Shown here: positions 1 through 8,095 of the stretch, one piece after another | How the letters are laid out: every line of letters begins with the position of its first letter | Numbering within the stretch: position 1 is the stretch's first letter | Assembly: GCF_003951285.1 (NCBI RefSeq) | Contig: NZ_RXFQ01000007.1 | Coordinates: 328,659 to 392,658 of the forward strand | DNA length: 64,000 nucleotides | Direction: 5' to 3' | Source: Variovorax beijingensis | GTDB taxonomy: Bacteria > Pseudomonadota > Gammaproteobacteria > Burkholderiales > Burkholderiaceae_C | Translations under genes and position numbers: made by a program | Notes under the pieces: generated by a model | Told to the model about the DNA's origin: nothing | The model's database searches: none | What the model saw: the letters and a program-made list of their open reading frames with translations, nothing else

Positions 1-1209
1 CGCGCCAGCGGGCTCGAGAAGAACATCGAGGCCGCGCGCATTCTCTCGGGCGTGGGCTCGCCGCTTGCGAATTTCCTGCGCGCGGTGGTGAAGGAAACCA
101 CGCTCATTCCCGCCGACCAGCCCAAGGACGTGGTGAGCAAGGCCACCGCCACCGTCGCCAGCACCCGCAAGGGCCTGGAAGACCTGTTCGGCGGCGACCC
201 CAACAAGCCCGTGGCCAGCGGCAAGCGCATCGAGAGCATCGTGGACGACCGCTTCGAGCCGCTGCGCCGCCTCGTCACCGCTGCCGGGCCGAACCAGCCC
301 GCGCCCATCGACGATGCGCTCAAGCTCTTCAACGAGGTGTACGTGTACCTCAACGCCGTCGACACGGCCGTGAAGGGCCGCACCTCGCCGCCGCCCGGCG
401 ACGTGGCCGGCAAGCTCAAGTCCGACGCGGGCCGCCTGCCCGAGCCGGTGCGCACGATGGTCGAGAACCTGAGCCAGTCGGGCGCGGCGCAGGCCCAGGT
501 GGCCGAGCGCGGCAACCTGAGCCAGGACCTGCGTCCCGTGACGGACTTCTGCAACCGCGCCATTGCGGGCCGCTATCCCTTCGTGGGCAGCAGCAAGCGC
601 GACGTGCTGCCCGAGGACTTCGGCCAGATGTTCGGCGCCGGCGGCCTGATGGATGAGTTCTTCCAGAAGCGGCTGGCTGCGCTGGTCGACACCAGCACCA
701 AGCCCTGGCGTTACAAGCCCGTGGCCGAGCGCGGCGCCGTCACCACGCAGGCACTGGCGCAGTTCGAGCGGGCCGCGCGCATCAAGGACATCTTCTTCCG
801 CGGAGGCGGCCGAGGCCCGTCGATGCGGCTGGACTTCAAGCCGGTGGAGATGGATGCGGGCATCACGCAATTCATCCTCGACGTCGACGGCCAGCTCGTG
901 AAGTACGCGCACGGCCCGGTGGTGCCCATGGCCGTGCAGTGGCCTGGGCCGAAGGGCAGCAACCAGGTGCGCATCCAGGTGAGTCCGCCTTCGGCCACCG
1001 GCAGTTCGGGCGCCGCGGTCGATGGGCCGTGGGCGCTGTTCCGTGCGCTCGACGACGGGCAGCTCGAAGCCGGCGATGCGCCCGAGAAGTTCTTCATCAC
1101 CTTCCAGATCGGCGCGCGCAAGACGCGCTTCGAGGTGACGACGAACAGCGTGCAGCATCCGATCCGCTTGAAGGAGCTGCGCGAGTTCTCCTGTCCGGAG
1201 GGGTTGTGA
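1..1209 (+). CDS. tssM: TssM (IcmF/VasK), C-terminal part, cut by the window edge
   Basis: The reading frame is open from base 1 and ends with TGA at 1207-1209, so only the last ~402 residues are present. They match the periplasmic IcmF_C region of TssM, the inner-membrane protein that with TssL and TssJ forms the T6SS membrane complex. A stretch near SPLANFLRAVVKETTL and a C-terminal beta-rich part ending KTRFEVTTNSVQHPI are typical. The N-terminal membrane segments and ATPase domain must lie left of the window. The stop codon overlaps the GTG start of tagF, indicating one operon. Confidence 0.9.
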   Translation, partial: RASGLEKNIEAARILSGVGSPLANFLRAVVKETTLIPADQPKDVVSKATATVASTRKGLEDLFGGDPNKPVASGKRIESIVDDRFEPLRRLVTAAGPNQPAPIDDALKLFNEVYVYLNAVDTAVKGRTSPPPGDVAGKLKSDAGRLPEPVRTMVENLSQSGAAQAQVAERGNLSQDLRPVTDFCNRAIAGRYPFVGSSKRDVLPEDFGQMFGAGGLMDEFFQKRLAALVDTSTKPWRYKPVAERGAVTTQALAQFERAARIKDIFFRGGGRGPSMRLDFKPVEMDAGITQFILDVDGQLVKYAHGPVVPMAVQWPGPKGSNQVRIQVSPPSATGSSGAAVDGPWALFRALDDGQLEAGDAPEKFFITFQIGARKTRFEVTTNSVQHPIRLKELREFSCPEGL

Positions 1210-1820
1210 GCGAAGCCGCTGCGTTGCCCGGATGGTTCGGCAAGCTGCCGGGCATGGGCGACTTCGCGCACCGGCGTCTGCCCGAGTCGTTCCGCTCGGT
1301 GTGGGACCCGTGGCTGCAGCGCGGACTGGCGCGGCTGCGCGATCGGCATGCGGACTGGACGTCGCATTACCTCGAAGCGCCGATGTGGTGCTTTGCGCTG
1401 GGGCCGCAGGTGGCCGGGGAAGGCGCGTGGATCGGCGTGCTGATGCCGTCGGTCGATGGGGTGGGGCGGTACTTTCCGTTCACGCTGGCGGTGGAACTCG
1501 ATGGGTCCGCGGGCGGGGCGCTGCAGGGCGATGCACTGCAGGGTGCGCTGCGGTGGTGGGCGCAGGGGACGCGGGCTGCGCTCGAAGGGCTCGAGGGGGA
1601 TCTGGATGCGCTGCGGTTCGATGCGGTGCTGCAGAGGCTCTTTGCTGCCACCAGTGACTTCGAGGTGCGCGAGGGGGCGGTGGAGTCGCTTGACCTGCCG
1701 GGGGTGGGGGAGTCTCTGTGGCTTGGCGATCCGGGCGCTGGGGAGGGGGCTCGGATGCTTGTTGCCGGGTTGCCCTTGGATGGGCAGTTTGAAGCTTTGT
1801 TTTTGGGGGAGGGGGAATGA
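1206..1820 (+). CDS. tagF: TagF (ImpM-family) T6SS accessory protein
   Basis: The 204-residue protein starts at a GTG overlapping the tssM stop. The N-terminus contains PGWFGKLPGMGDF, the hallmark of the TagF/ImpM family, followed by a DPWLQ segment and a VGRYFPF motif. TagF proteins are cytosolic post-translational repressors of T6SS assembly and in some species act with the PpkA/PppA pathway. That fits the kinase immediately downstream and the phosphatase at 36792. Its length is near that of a stand-alone TagF, with no fused PP2C domain. GTG is chosen because the family motif begins within ten residues of it. Confidence 0.9.
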   Translation: MSEAAALPGWFGKLPGMGDFAHRRLPESFRSVWDPWLQRGLARLRDRHADWTSHYLEAPMWCFALGPQVAGEGAWIGVLMPSVDGVGRYFPFTLAVELDGSAGGALQGDALQGALRWWAQGTRAALEGLEGDLDALRFDAVLQRLFAATSDFEVREGAVESLDLPGVGESLWLGDPGAGEGARMLVAGLPLDGQFEALFLGEGE

Positions 1821-1861
1821 ATTTCCTGCTTCCTCTTGTTGTCGGAGGCCGGGTCTCGCCC

Positions 1862-2402
1862 CGGCGGGCGACCTACTTTTCTTTGCTTCGCCAAAGAAAA
1901 GTAGGCAAAAGAAAGGCGACCCTACTGTCTGCGTCCCTCCGCTTCGCTGCGGGCAACCTGCGGTGCTCGACTCCGGCGGGGGGCCGCAGAACTCGCTCCA
2001 CTGCGTTGCGCTCAGACAGCTGCGGCCCTGATCCCGCCTCCATCTGCGCTCCTCGGCGCATACAGAAGGGGTGGGAGCGGGCAGCCTTCGCTTCGCTCGG
2101 CCCCAATACCAATCTCAACAGCCAATGCCAACCACCGCGGTGCGCAGCGCCGCGGTGGCTTGGTGGCCGAGCGAAGCAAAGGCCCGTTCGGTATCCAAGC
2201 CCCTCTGTATGCGCCGAGGAGCGGAGCGTTTCGCGGATCAGGGCTCGCAGCTGTTTGAGCGAAGCGAGTTCTGCGAGACCCCGCGAAACGCGAGCACCGC
2301 AGGTTGCCCGTAGCGCAGCGAAGGGTCGCAGACAGTGGGGTCGCCTTTTCTTTGCTTACTTTCTTTTGGCGAAGCAAAAGAAAGTGAGTCCGCCGCCGGG
2401 CG
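1862..2402. repeat. Large imperfect inverted repeat, two opposed copies of a Comamonadaceae-type repeat
   Basis: The 637-base gap between tagF and the kinase gene holds two ~240-base arms, about 1865-2104 and 2162-2400, that read the same on opposite strands. Shared blocks include an ACTTTTCTTTG-type hairpin with GCTTCGCC, the phrase GGCAACCTGCGGTGCTCG, and CGCTCCTCGGCGCATACAGA. They meet at a centre near 2105-2160. The arms have diverged by point changes and small indels. Short open frames in the gap are not credible genes. The block resembles intergenic repeats scattered through Variovorax and relatives; the origin is inferred. Confidence 0.8.
1872..1905 (+). terminator. Perfect 14-bp stem hairpin downstream of tagF
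   Basis: CCTACTTTTCTTTG is followed by the loop CTTCGC and the exact reverse complement CAAAGAAAAGTAGG. It lies 52 bases after the tagF stop. No U-run follows, so it is not a classic intrinsic terminator. It could still end or stabilise the tssM-tagF transcript. A weaker matching hairpin lies at 2358-2385 in the opposite repeat arm. Confidence 0.3.
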
Positions 2403-2457
2403 GACATCCCGGCCCCGAAACCCAAACAACCCCAAGAACAAAAAAAGGAGCCAGTCA

Positions 2458-4359
2458 ATGACCGAAGCTCCAAACACCAGCATGCCCCCAGAAGACGACC
2501 GCACCCGCGTCATGTCTCGGCCCGCGCAGCAACTCGACGACACCTCGGCCACCGTCATCACATCCGGCTCCACAAGCCTCTCTAACGCCCCTGCAGCCGC
2601 CGCTGCAGAAACCAGCGAGGCCGGCCTCCTCCCCGTAGGCAGCCGCCTCGCGGAATTCGAGATCACGCGGGTCGTCGGCCAGGGCGGCTTCGGCGTGGTC
2701 TACGAAGCCTGGGACCACACGCTCGAACGCGTCGTCGCGATCAAGGAATACCTGCCCACATCGCTGTCGACAAGGCAGCAGGACGGCACGGTGGTCCCGC
2801 TGTCCGAGCGCCACAGGGAAACCTTCGATCTCGGCATGCGCAGCTTCATCAACGAAGCCCGCCTGCTCGCGCAGTTCGACCATCCCTCGCTGCTGAAGGT
2901 CTACCGCTTCTGGCAGGAGCGCGGCACCACCTACATGGTGATGCCGTTCTACCGCGGCGACACGCTGCGACAGGCGCTGGTCTCCATTCCCGCGGGCGTG
3001 GACGAGGCCTGGCTGATCCGCATCATGGACGGCGTGACGCAGGCGCTGGCGGTGATGCACGGCGCCAACTGCTACCACCGCGACATCGCGCCCGACAACA
3101 TCATCCTGCTCGAAGGCTCCGGCCGGCCGGTGGTGCTCGACTTCGGCGCCGCGCGCCGCGTGATCACCGACAAGACGCAGGCGATCACCGTCATCCTCAA
3201 GCCGGGCTACGCGCCCATCGAGCAGTACGCCGAGATGCCCGACATGTCGCAGGGCGCGTGGACCGACGTCTACGCGCTCGCGGCGGTGATGCACGTGGCC
3301 GTCTGCGGGCGCGCGCCGCCGCCCTCGGTGGCGCGGCTCCTGTCCGACAGCTACGTGCCGCTCGCGGGCAACGACATCCTGCGCCAGCGCTACAGCCTGC
3401 GTCTGCTGCAGGCGATCGACGCGGGCCTGGGCGTGCGGCCGGAGTCGCGGCCGCAGTCGATGGCCGAGTTCCGCGCCGCGCTCGACCTGGAGGTGGGCCA
3501 CAGCATCGCGCCGCCGCCGCGCACCACGCCCGGCGGCCCCGGTGCGCGAGGCACCAGCAACGCCGACTTGCCGACGACGATCGGCAGGGGCAAGGCATCA
3601 CCCGCACCGGCACCCGCTCCGGGCACGGATGCCGGCGGAAAGAACAGCGGCAGGGCCGTGGCCGCGATCGCCTCGGTGGCCGTGCTGGCCGTCGCCGCCG
3701 GTGGTGGCTGGTGGTGGTACCAGGGCCGCACCACCGCGGGTGCGGAAGGGGACACCGGCAGCAAGCAGGTCGCCGTGGTCGCACCGCCGCCGCCCGAACC
3801 GCGCGTGGTCCAGGCGCCGCCGCCGCCTCCTCCTCCTCCTCCGGCGCCCCGCACGCCGCTCGAATCGCTGCAGTCGCTGGCCGCGGGCGCGGCGCCGGGC
3901 TTCGACGTGACGGCCGCGCCCAGGAAGGCCGAGGTGTCGATCGGCAAGGACAGGCTCGCCTTCGAGGTCCGCAGCAAGCGCGAAGGTTTCGTCTACGTGT
4001 TCCTGCTGTCCAGCGGCGGCGAGATGTTCCTGCTGTTCCCGAACCTGCTCGACAAGTACAACAAGATCACCGCCGGCAGCCCGCTCTCGCTGCCGCGTGC
4101 CTCCTGGCCGATGGATGCGGGCGGCCCGGCCGGCACCAACCAGTTCGCGGTGCTCGTGAGCGAGCACGAGCGCGACTTCGGCGACTCGGGGATGCAGAAC
4201 GACGGTGTGTTTCCGCAATTTCCACTGCCCGTGCTGGCGGCGCTCGAAGCCAGCCGCGGCACAGGTCCGTCGCCTTTGTTGGGCAAGCCGGTCTGCGCGC
4301 CCAACACCCCATGCAACGACGTCTACGGCGTCGCGAATTTCAAAATCGTCGAGAAGTAA
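2458..4359 (+). CDS. ppkA: PpkA-like T6SS serine/threonine protein kinase with DUF4384-like C-terminus
   Basis: The 633-residue protein has a disordered N-terminus and then a Hanks-type kinase domain at ~66-345: glycine loop GQGGFG (74-79), catalytic lysine in VAIKEY (96), HRDIAPDN (207-214) and DFG (228-230). A Pro/Gly linker leads to one membrane helix (~400-421) and a proline-rich stretch. The ~160-residue extracytoplasmic C-terminus resembles DUF4384 (FVYVFLLSSGGEMFLLFPN). The start has AAGGAG seven bases upstream. PpkA/Stk1 kinases activate T6SS by phosphorylating FHA proteins, here presumably TagH at 35077, opposed by the PP2C at 36792. No gene for a TagQRST sensor is visible. Confidence 0.88.
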   Translation: MTEAPNTSMPPEDDRTRVMSRPAQQLDDTSATVITSGSTSLSNAPAAAAAETSEAGLLPVGSRLAEFEITRVVGQGGFGVVYEAWDHTLERVVAIKEYLPTSLSTRQQDGTVVPLSERHRETFDLGMRSFINEARLLAQFDHPSLLKVYRFWQERGTTYMVMPFYRGDTLRQALVSIPAGVDEAWLIRIMDGVTQALAVMHGANCYHRDIAPDNIILLEGSGRPVVLDFGAARRVITDKTQAITVILKPGYAPIEQYAEMPDMSQGAWTDVYALAAVMHVAVCGRAPPPSVARLLSDSYVPLAGNDILRQRYSLRLLQAIDAGLGVRPESRPQSMAEFRAALDLEVGHSIAPPPRTTPGGPGARGTSNADLPTTIGRGKASPAPAPAPGTDAGGKNSGRAVAAIASVAVLAVAAGGGWWWYQGRTTAGAEGDTGSKQVAVVAPPPPEPRVVQAPPPPPPPPPAPRTPLESLQSLAAGAAPGFDVTAAPRKAEVSIGKDRLAFEVRSKREGFVYVFLLSSGGEMFLLFPNLLDKYNKITAGSPLSLPRASWPMDAGGPAGTNQFAVLVSEHERDFGDSGMQNDGVFPQFPLPVLAALEASRGTGPSPLLGKPVCAPNTPCNDVYGVANFKIVEK

Positions 4360-4413
4360 TCGTCTGCAGAGCGTTGGCCCGATGGGCCGTTCTTTCCGGA
4401 CAAGGAGGCTTTC

Positions 4414-6039
4414 ATGTACACAACACCGTCGCCGATTTTCATTTCCGCCCTGCGCCGGGTGGCCGCAACGGCAGCCGCCGTGCTTGCAGCGGGTTGCGTC
4501 AACACGCCGCCGGCCGCCACCGCCACCGCTGGCGCCGACGCGGGCAGCAGCGCCGCTGCCGGCACGGCGGCCGGTGCAACGACAACCACCACGCCACCGC
4601 TGCGGCCGGCCGCCACCGGCTCGAGCACGGCCGGCCAGGCGCGCACCTTCTCGACCCAGCTGGCCACCTACACCTCGGTCAGCTTCGATGCCGTGCCCGG
4701 ATGGGCGCGCGACGACTTCTCCGAAAGCTGGCCGGCCTTCCTCGGCAGCTGCAAGGTGCTCACCGGCCGCGGCGCCGAGTGGAAGGACGTGTGCGCGCGC
4801 GCCCTCCGGGTCGACAGCAAGAACAACACCGCGATCCGCGCCTTCTTCGAGCAGGAGTTCTCGGCCTACCAGATCCGCGACGACGACCGCAAGCCCGACG
4901 GCGTGGTCACCGGCTACTTCGAGCCCGAGATCCCGGGCAGCCGGCAGTACGCGGCGCCGTTCATCTATCCGGTCTACGGCCAGCCCGAGGACATGCTGTT
5001 TGCCGATGCGCGCAAGCTGCCGGCCGGCAACGGCACGGTGGCGGCGCGGGTCGAAGGCCGCAACGTGGTGGTGCAGGCCGGCCTCAGCACGCGCGACATG
5101 GGCGCACCGGGGCTCTATGCGCTCGACCTCTCGGGCATCACGCGCGACACGCTCGACCGCAAGGTCCGCCTGCGCATCGAAGGCAAGCAGCTGCTGCCGT
5201 ACTACACCCGCGAAGAGATCGAAACCAAGGGCGCGCCCAATGCCCGCGTGCTGGCTTTCGTGAGCAGCGCCACCGCGCTCTACGAAATGCAGATCCAAGG
5301 CTCGGGCCGCATCAAGCTGGCCAACGGCGACATCATCCGCGTGGCCTATGCCGAGCAGAACGGCCAGCCCTTCCGCCCCACGCTGGCACGTGCGGCCAAC
5401 GGCAAGCCTCGCAGTCCGGTCAAGGTGCGCGGCTCGTCCATCGAACTGGAACTCGACGACGGCGACGATGAAGACGACGACGCCGGCGGCACCGCGACGG
5501 GCACCATCCGCACGCGCGGCTTCACGCTCGCGCGGCCCACGGCCAGCGGCGCGGTACTGGTGCCGGGGCGGCGCACCGCCGGACCGGTGATCGGCTCGGG
5601 CATCAAGGACCCGAGCTACGTGTTCTTCAAGGAGTCGCCGTCGCCTTCGGGCGGGCCGGTGGGCGCGTTCGGCGTGCCGCTGTCGGCGGGCCGCTCGATC
5701 GCGGTGGACCCGCGCAGCACGCCGCTTGGCTACCCGGTGTTCGTGTCGACCCGTGCGCCCGGCACCGGTGCGCCGATGCAGCGGCTGACCATTGCGCAGG
5801 ACACCGGCGGCGCGATCCGCGGCGCGGTGCGGGCCGACTATTTCTTCGGCAACGGCCAGCAGGCCGCGAACAACGCGCGCCGCATGAAGGAGCGCGGCCA
5901 GCTCTGGATATTGCTGCCGCGCGGCCTGGCCGTGGCCACGGCGGCGGTGTCCTCGGCCATCCGCACGCGCGGCGGCCCGGTGGGCGCCGGCCTGCCGCAG
6001 TGCCTGGTGCCGACCGAAGGCGTGTGCGTGGACGACTAA
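4414..6039 (+). CDS. mltA: MltA-family lytic murein transglycosylase lipoprotein
   Basis: The 541-residue protein has a signal peptide with lipobox LAAGC, predicting lipidation at Cys28, then a low-complexity Ala/Thr linker. The MltA domain includes GYFEPEIPGS and YTREEIETKG. The C-terminal 3D domain shows GRSIAVDPRSTPLG and AQDTGGAIRGAVRADYFFG, including the catalytic-type aspartate. It cleaves peptidoglycan to 1,6-anhydro products in the periplasm. Placed inside a T6SS locus, it may open the wall for the membrane complex. An Asp/Glu-rich insert (~349-358) sits inside the MltA domain. AAGGAGG precedes the ATG by five bases. Confidence 0.88.
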   Translation: MYTTPSPIFISALRRVAATAAAVLAAGCVNTPPAATATAGADAGSSAAAGTAAGATTTTTPPLRPAATGSSTAGQARTFSTQLATYTSVSFDAVPGWARDDFSESWPAFLGSCKVLTGRGAEWKDVCARALRVDSKNNTAIRAFFEQEFSAYQIRDDDRKPDGVVTGYFEPEIPGSRQYAAPFIYPVYGQPEDMLFADARKLPAGNGTVAARVEGRNVVVQAGLSTRDMGAPGLYALDLSGITRDTLDRKVRLRIEGKQLLPYYTREEIETKGAPNARVLAFVSSATALYEMQIQGSGRIKLANGDIIRVAYAEQNGQPFRPTLARAANGKPRSPVKVRGSSIELELDDGDDEDDDAGGTATGTIRTRGFTLARPTASGAVLVPGRRTAGPVIGSGIKDPSYVFFKESPSPSGGPVGAFGVPLSAGRSIAVDPRSTPLGYPVFVSTRAPGTGAPMQRLTIAQDTGGAIRGAVRADYFFGNGQQAANNARRMKERGQLWILLPRGLAVATAAVSSAIRTRGGPVGAGLPQCLVPTEGVCVDD

Positions 6040-6063
6040 GTCATGTCTGCCCCCCGGCTTTTC

Positions 6064-6140
6064 ACTCGCTGCGCTCCTGTAACTCCACCCCCCGAGGGGG
6101 AGGCGCGGCCCGCCTTGGGGCGGCCCGGCGGCGGCCGCTG
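6064..6140. repeat. Intergenic GC-rich repeat typical of Variovorax-like genomes
   Basis: Between mltA and the sigma-like gene lies CGCTGCGCTCCTGTAACTCC, a CCCCCCGAGGGGG hairpin, and the GC palindrome-rich CGGCCCGCCTTGGGGCGGCC. The self-complementary blocks can form two stems. Family assignment comes from recollection of similar intergenic repeats in Comamonadaceae. A function as transcription attenuator or REP-like element is inference. Confidence 0.5.
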
Positions 6141-6144
6141 ACCC

Positions 6145-6894
6145 ATGCAAGAAACCCTTTCGTCCGCGGAAAGCACCGAGCTCGTGCGCCTCTGGCGGCG
6201 CCGGCAGACGCTGTCCCCCGGTGACATGGGCACCATGTACCGCATCGTGGGCGACGCGCTCGTGGCCTGCAATCCGCCCGAGCTCCAGGTGCTGGGCGAA
6301 GGCCGGCAGGAGCTGGTGGCGCAGTTCATCTACGTGAAGGTGCTGCGGCTCGACGCCGATCCCGACGAGGCCGACGAGCGCGCGGGCCACAGCGCACCCT
6401 CCAGCGCCTTTGCGCTGTGCGCGTACTTCCGCCGCTACCTGATCGACTGCACGCGCGCGAGCGCGTTCCGGCGCAAGCTCTCGATCGGCGAGCAGGTCAG
6501 CGAAGCGCAGCTCGAAGATGCGCTGGGCGCCGGCGAAGACCTCGAGGGCTGCCTCGCGGAGCACGGCCTGAGCGCCGGCGCGGTGCAGCTGGCCGCGCGC
6601 GCCTTCATCGCCGAACTGCCCGAGCCCGAGCGCATCCTGCTGTGCGAGGGTTTCGGCAAGGAGGCCGAGGGCGGCCTCTCGGGCATTGCCTCGCGCCACG
6701 CCATCGCCTCCTACCACTACCGCGCAGGACGGCTGGGCCTGGTGCACAAGCGCGAGGGCCTCACCGCCGACTACGCCAGGACCCGCCTGGGTGGCTGGAT
6801 CCAGCAGACCCTGGGCATCGCCATCGAGCCCGAAAACATGGCGGCGATCCTGCAGGTTTTCAAAATCCTCGGTGCTGAAGCGTCTTATGCCTGA
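6145..6894 (+). CDS. Divergent sigma-70/ECF-like protein
   Basis: The 249-residue cytosolic protein has the layout of a small sigma factor. A region-2-like helix includes ALCAYFRRYLIDCTRAS (~91-107). A C-terminal region-4-like helix-turn-helix includes LPEPERILL and GLSGIASRHAIASYHYRAGRLGL. The region-2 core is much more divergent than in ordinary ECF factors. The stop overlaps by eight bases the start of a membrane protein that looks like its anti-sigma partner. No sensory domain is seen. It could instead be a sigma-derived adaptor that no longer binds promoters. Confidence 0.55.
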   Translation: MQETLSSAESTELVRLWRRRQTLSPGDMGTMYRIVGDALVACNPPELQVLGEGRQELVAQFIYVKVLRLDADPDEADERAGHSAPSSAFALCAYFRRYLIDCTRASAFRRKLSIGEQVSEAQLEDALGAGEDLEGCLAEHGLSAGAVQLAARAFIAELPEPERILLCEGFGKEAEGGLSGIASRHAIASYHYRAGRLGLVHKREGLTADYARTRLGGWIQQTLGIAIEPENMAAILQVFKILGAEASYA

Positions 6895-8095
6895 AGACAT
6901 AGCCATTCAGGAACAGACCGCCATGAACACCGAACTCTGGCCCCCGCTCAGCGTGATCCGAAGCGCGTTCCAGGCCGCGGGCGCCGCGCCTGCGAGGCCA
7001 GGCGCACCCGGCCAGGAAGCCGCCGTGGCGGCCGTCGCGATGCCCGGTGCCGCATCCCATGGCGCGCACCAGGGCACCGCGGCCGCGCCGCCGCGCGCGG
7101 TGCTCGATCTCGTGCTTCCGCTCACCGAATTGGCCCGGCGCCGCGAGGCTGTCGCCCAGCGCGCCTTCAGTGCGCGCTGGGCGCCGGGCCGCCTCGTGAG
7201 CGTGGTGCACGAAGGGCGGCTGCTCGGCGTGCTGCTCGACCGCTGCATCCACGGCAACCTGTGGCAGGGCTGGATGGCTGCGGGCGAGGCCGATTGGGCC
7301 GGGCCTTTCGACGTGCTGCTCGAGCCCGACGACGAGCCCTTCGAGCCGGCATTCGGCCTGGTGCAGGCCTGGAACATGCTCACGCTCGAACCCAGCCCGC
7401 AGCTGTGCGCGCGCGTGCTCGGCGAAGTCTCGGCCACCCGGCTCGCCGCGATCCGCGCAGTGCACGACGAATGGGCCGCGCAGGTGCCGCTGTCCATCGC
7501 CCCCGAACCCGGCCGCATCGCGCTGCGCACCGTGGGCGGCGTGTTCTCGGTGCTGTCCGGCACGCCACTCGGTGCGCAGGACCCGCGCGCCGACTACCAG
7601 GCGCTGTACCGCGCCGCCGGCCTGAAACTGGGCCCGGCGCGGGTGCAGTCCCCCGGCACGATGCCGGCCGCCGCACCCGCTTCCCCGCGCGCCCGGCCGC
7701 AGGAGCGGCCCGAGGGCGGCTGGTGGGGCAGCATCCGGCACTGGTTCGGTTCCGGCGGATGGCTGCGTCCCGCATTTGCGGTGCTGGCGCTGTTCGCGGT
7801 GGTGCAGAACGCCGGCCTGCTCGGCAGCCGGGATGCGGAACAGGACGATGTGCGCTTTCGTGCCGTGCCCGCCGCGCCCGCTGCAGCACAGGCCAACCTG
7901 GTCGTGCGCTGGAAGGACGGCGTGCGTATCGACGAGGCCGACCGGCTCCTGCAGGCGGTGCAGGCCGAGGTGGTGGGCGGGCCGGGCGCGAACGGCGTCT
8001 GGCGGCTGCGCGCAGCCGATCCGGTCGGCGGCCTCGCGGTGCTCGCGGCATCGCCCCTGGTCGAGTCGGCCGGACCGGCCGCGGAGCGCCCATGA
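6887..8095 (+). CDS. Single-pass membrane protein, candidate anti-sigma factor
   Basis: The 402-residue protein starts at an ATG overlapping the sigma-like gene; a second ATG at 6923 is possible. A ~290-residue, mostly globular cytosolic part precedes one membrane helix (~292-314, around FAVLALFAVVQNAGLLG). A ~80-residue periplasmic tail contains ANLVVRWKDGV and VVGGPGANGVWRLRA. This tail pattern occurs in anti-sigma proteins and resembles protease prodomain-like modules. No zinc-binding HxxxCxxC anti-sigma motif is visible. The ATGA overlap with the downstream caspase gene suggests three coupled products. The partner relation is inferred from order and topology. Confidence 0.5.
   Translation: MPEDIAIQEQTAMNTELWPPLSVIRSAFQAAGAAPARPGAPGQEAAVAAVAMPGAASHGAHQGTAAAPPRAVLDLVLPLTELARRREAVAQRAFSARWAPGRLVSVVHEGRLLGVLLDRCIHGNLWQGWMAAGEADWAGPFDVLLEPDDEPFEPAFGLVQAWNMLTLEPSPQLCARVLGEVSATRLAAIRAVHDEWAAQVPLSIAPEPGRIALRTVGGVFSVLSGTPLGAQDPRADYQALYRAAGLKLGPARVQSPGTMPAAAPASPRARPQERPEGGWWGSIRHWFGSGGWLRPAFAVLALFAVVQNAGLLGSRDAEQDDVRFRAVPAAPAAAQANLVVRWKDGVRIDEADRLLQAVQAEVVGGPGANGVWRLRAADPVGGLAVLAASPLVESAGPAAERP

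Noticed and set aside
2071..2461. Short open frames in the tagF-kinase gap.
   Set aside because: They follow the inverted-repeat sequence, have no ribosome sites and carry no recognisable protein features.
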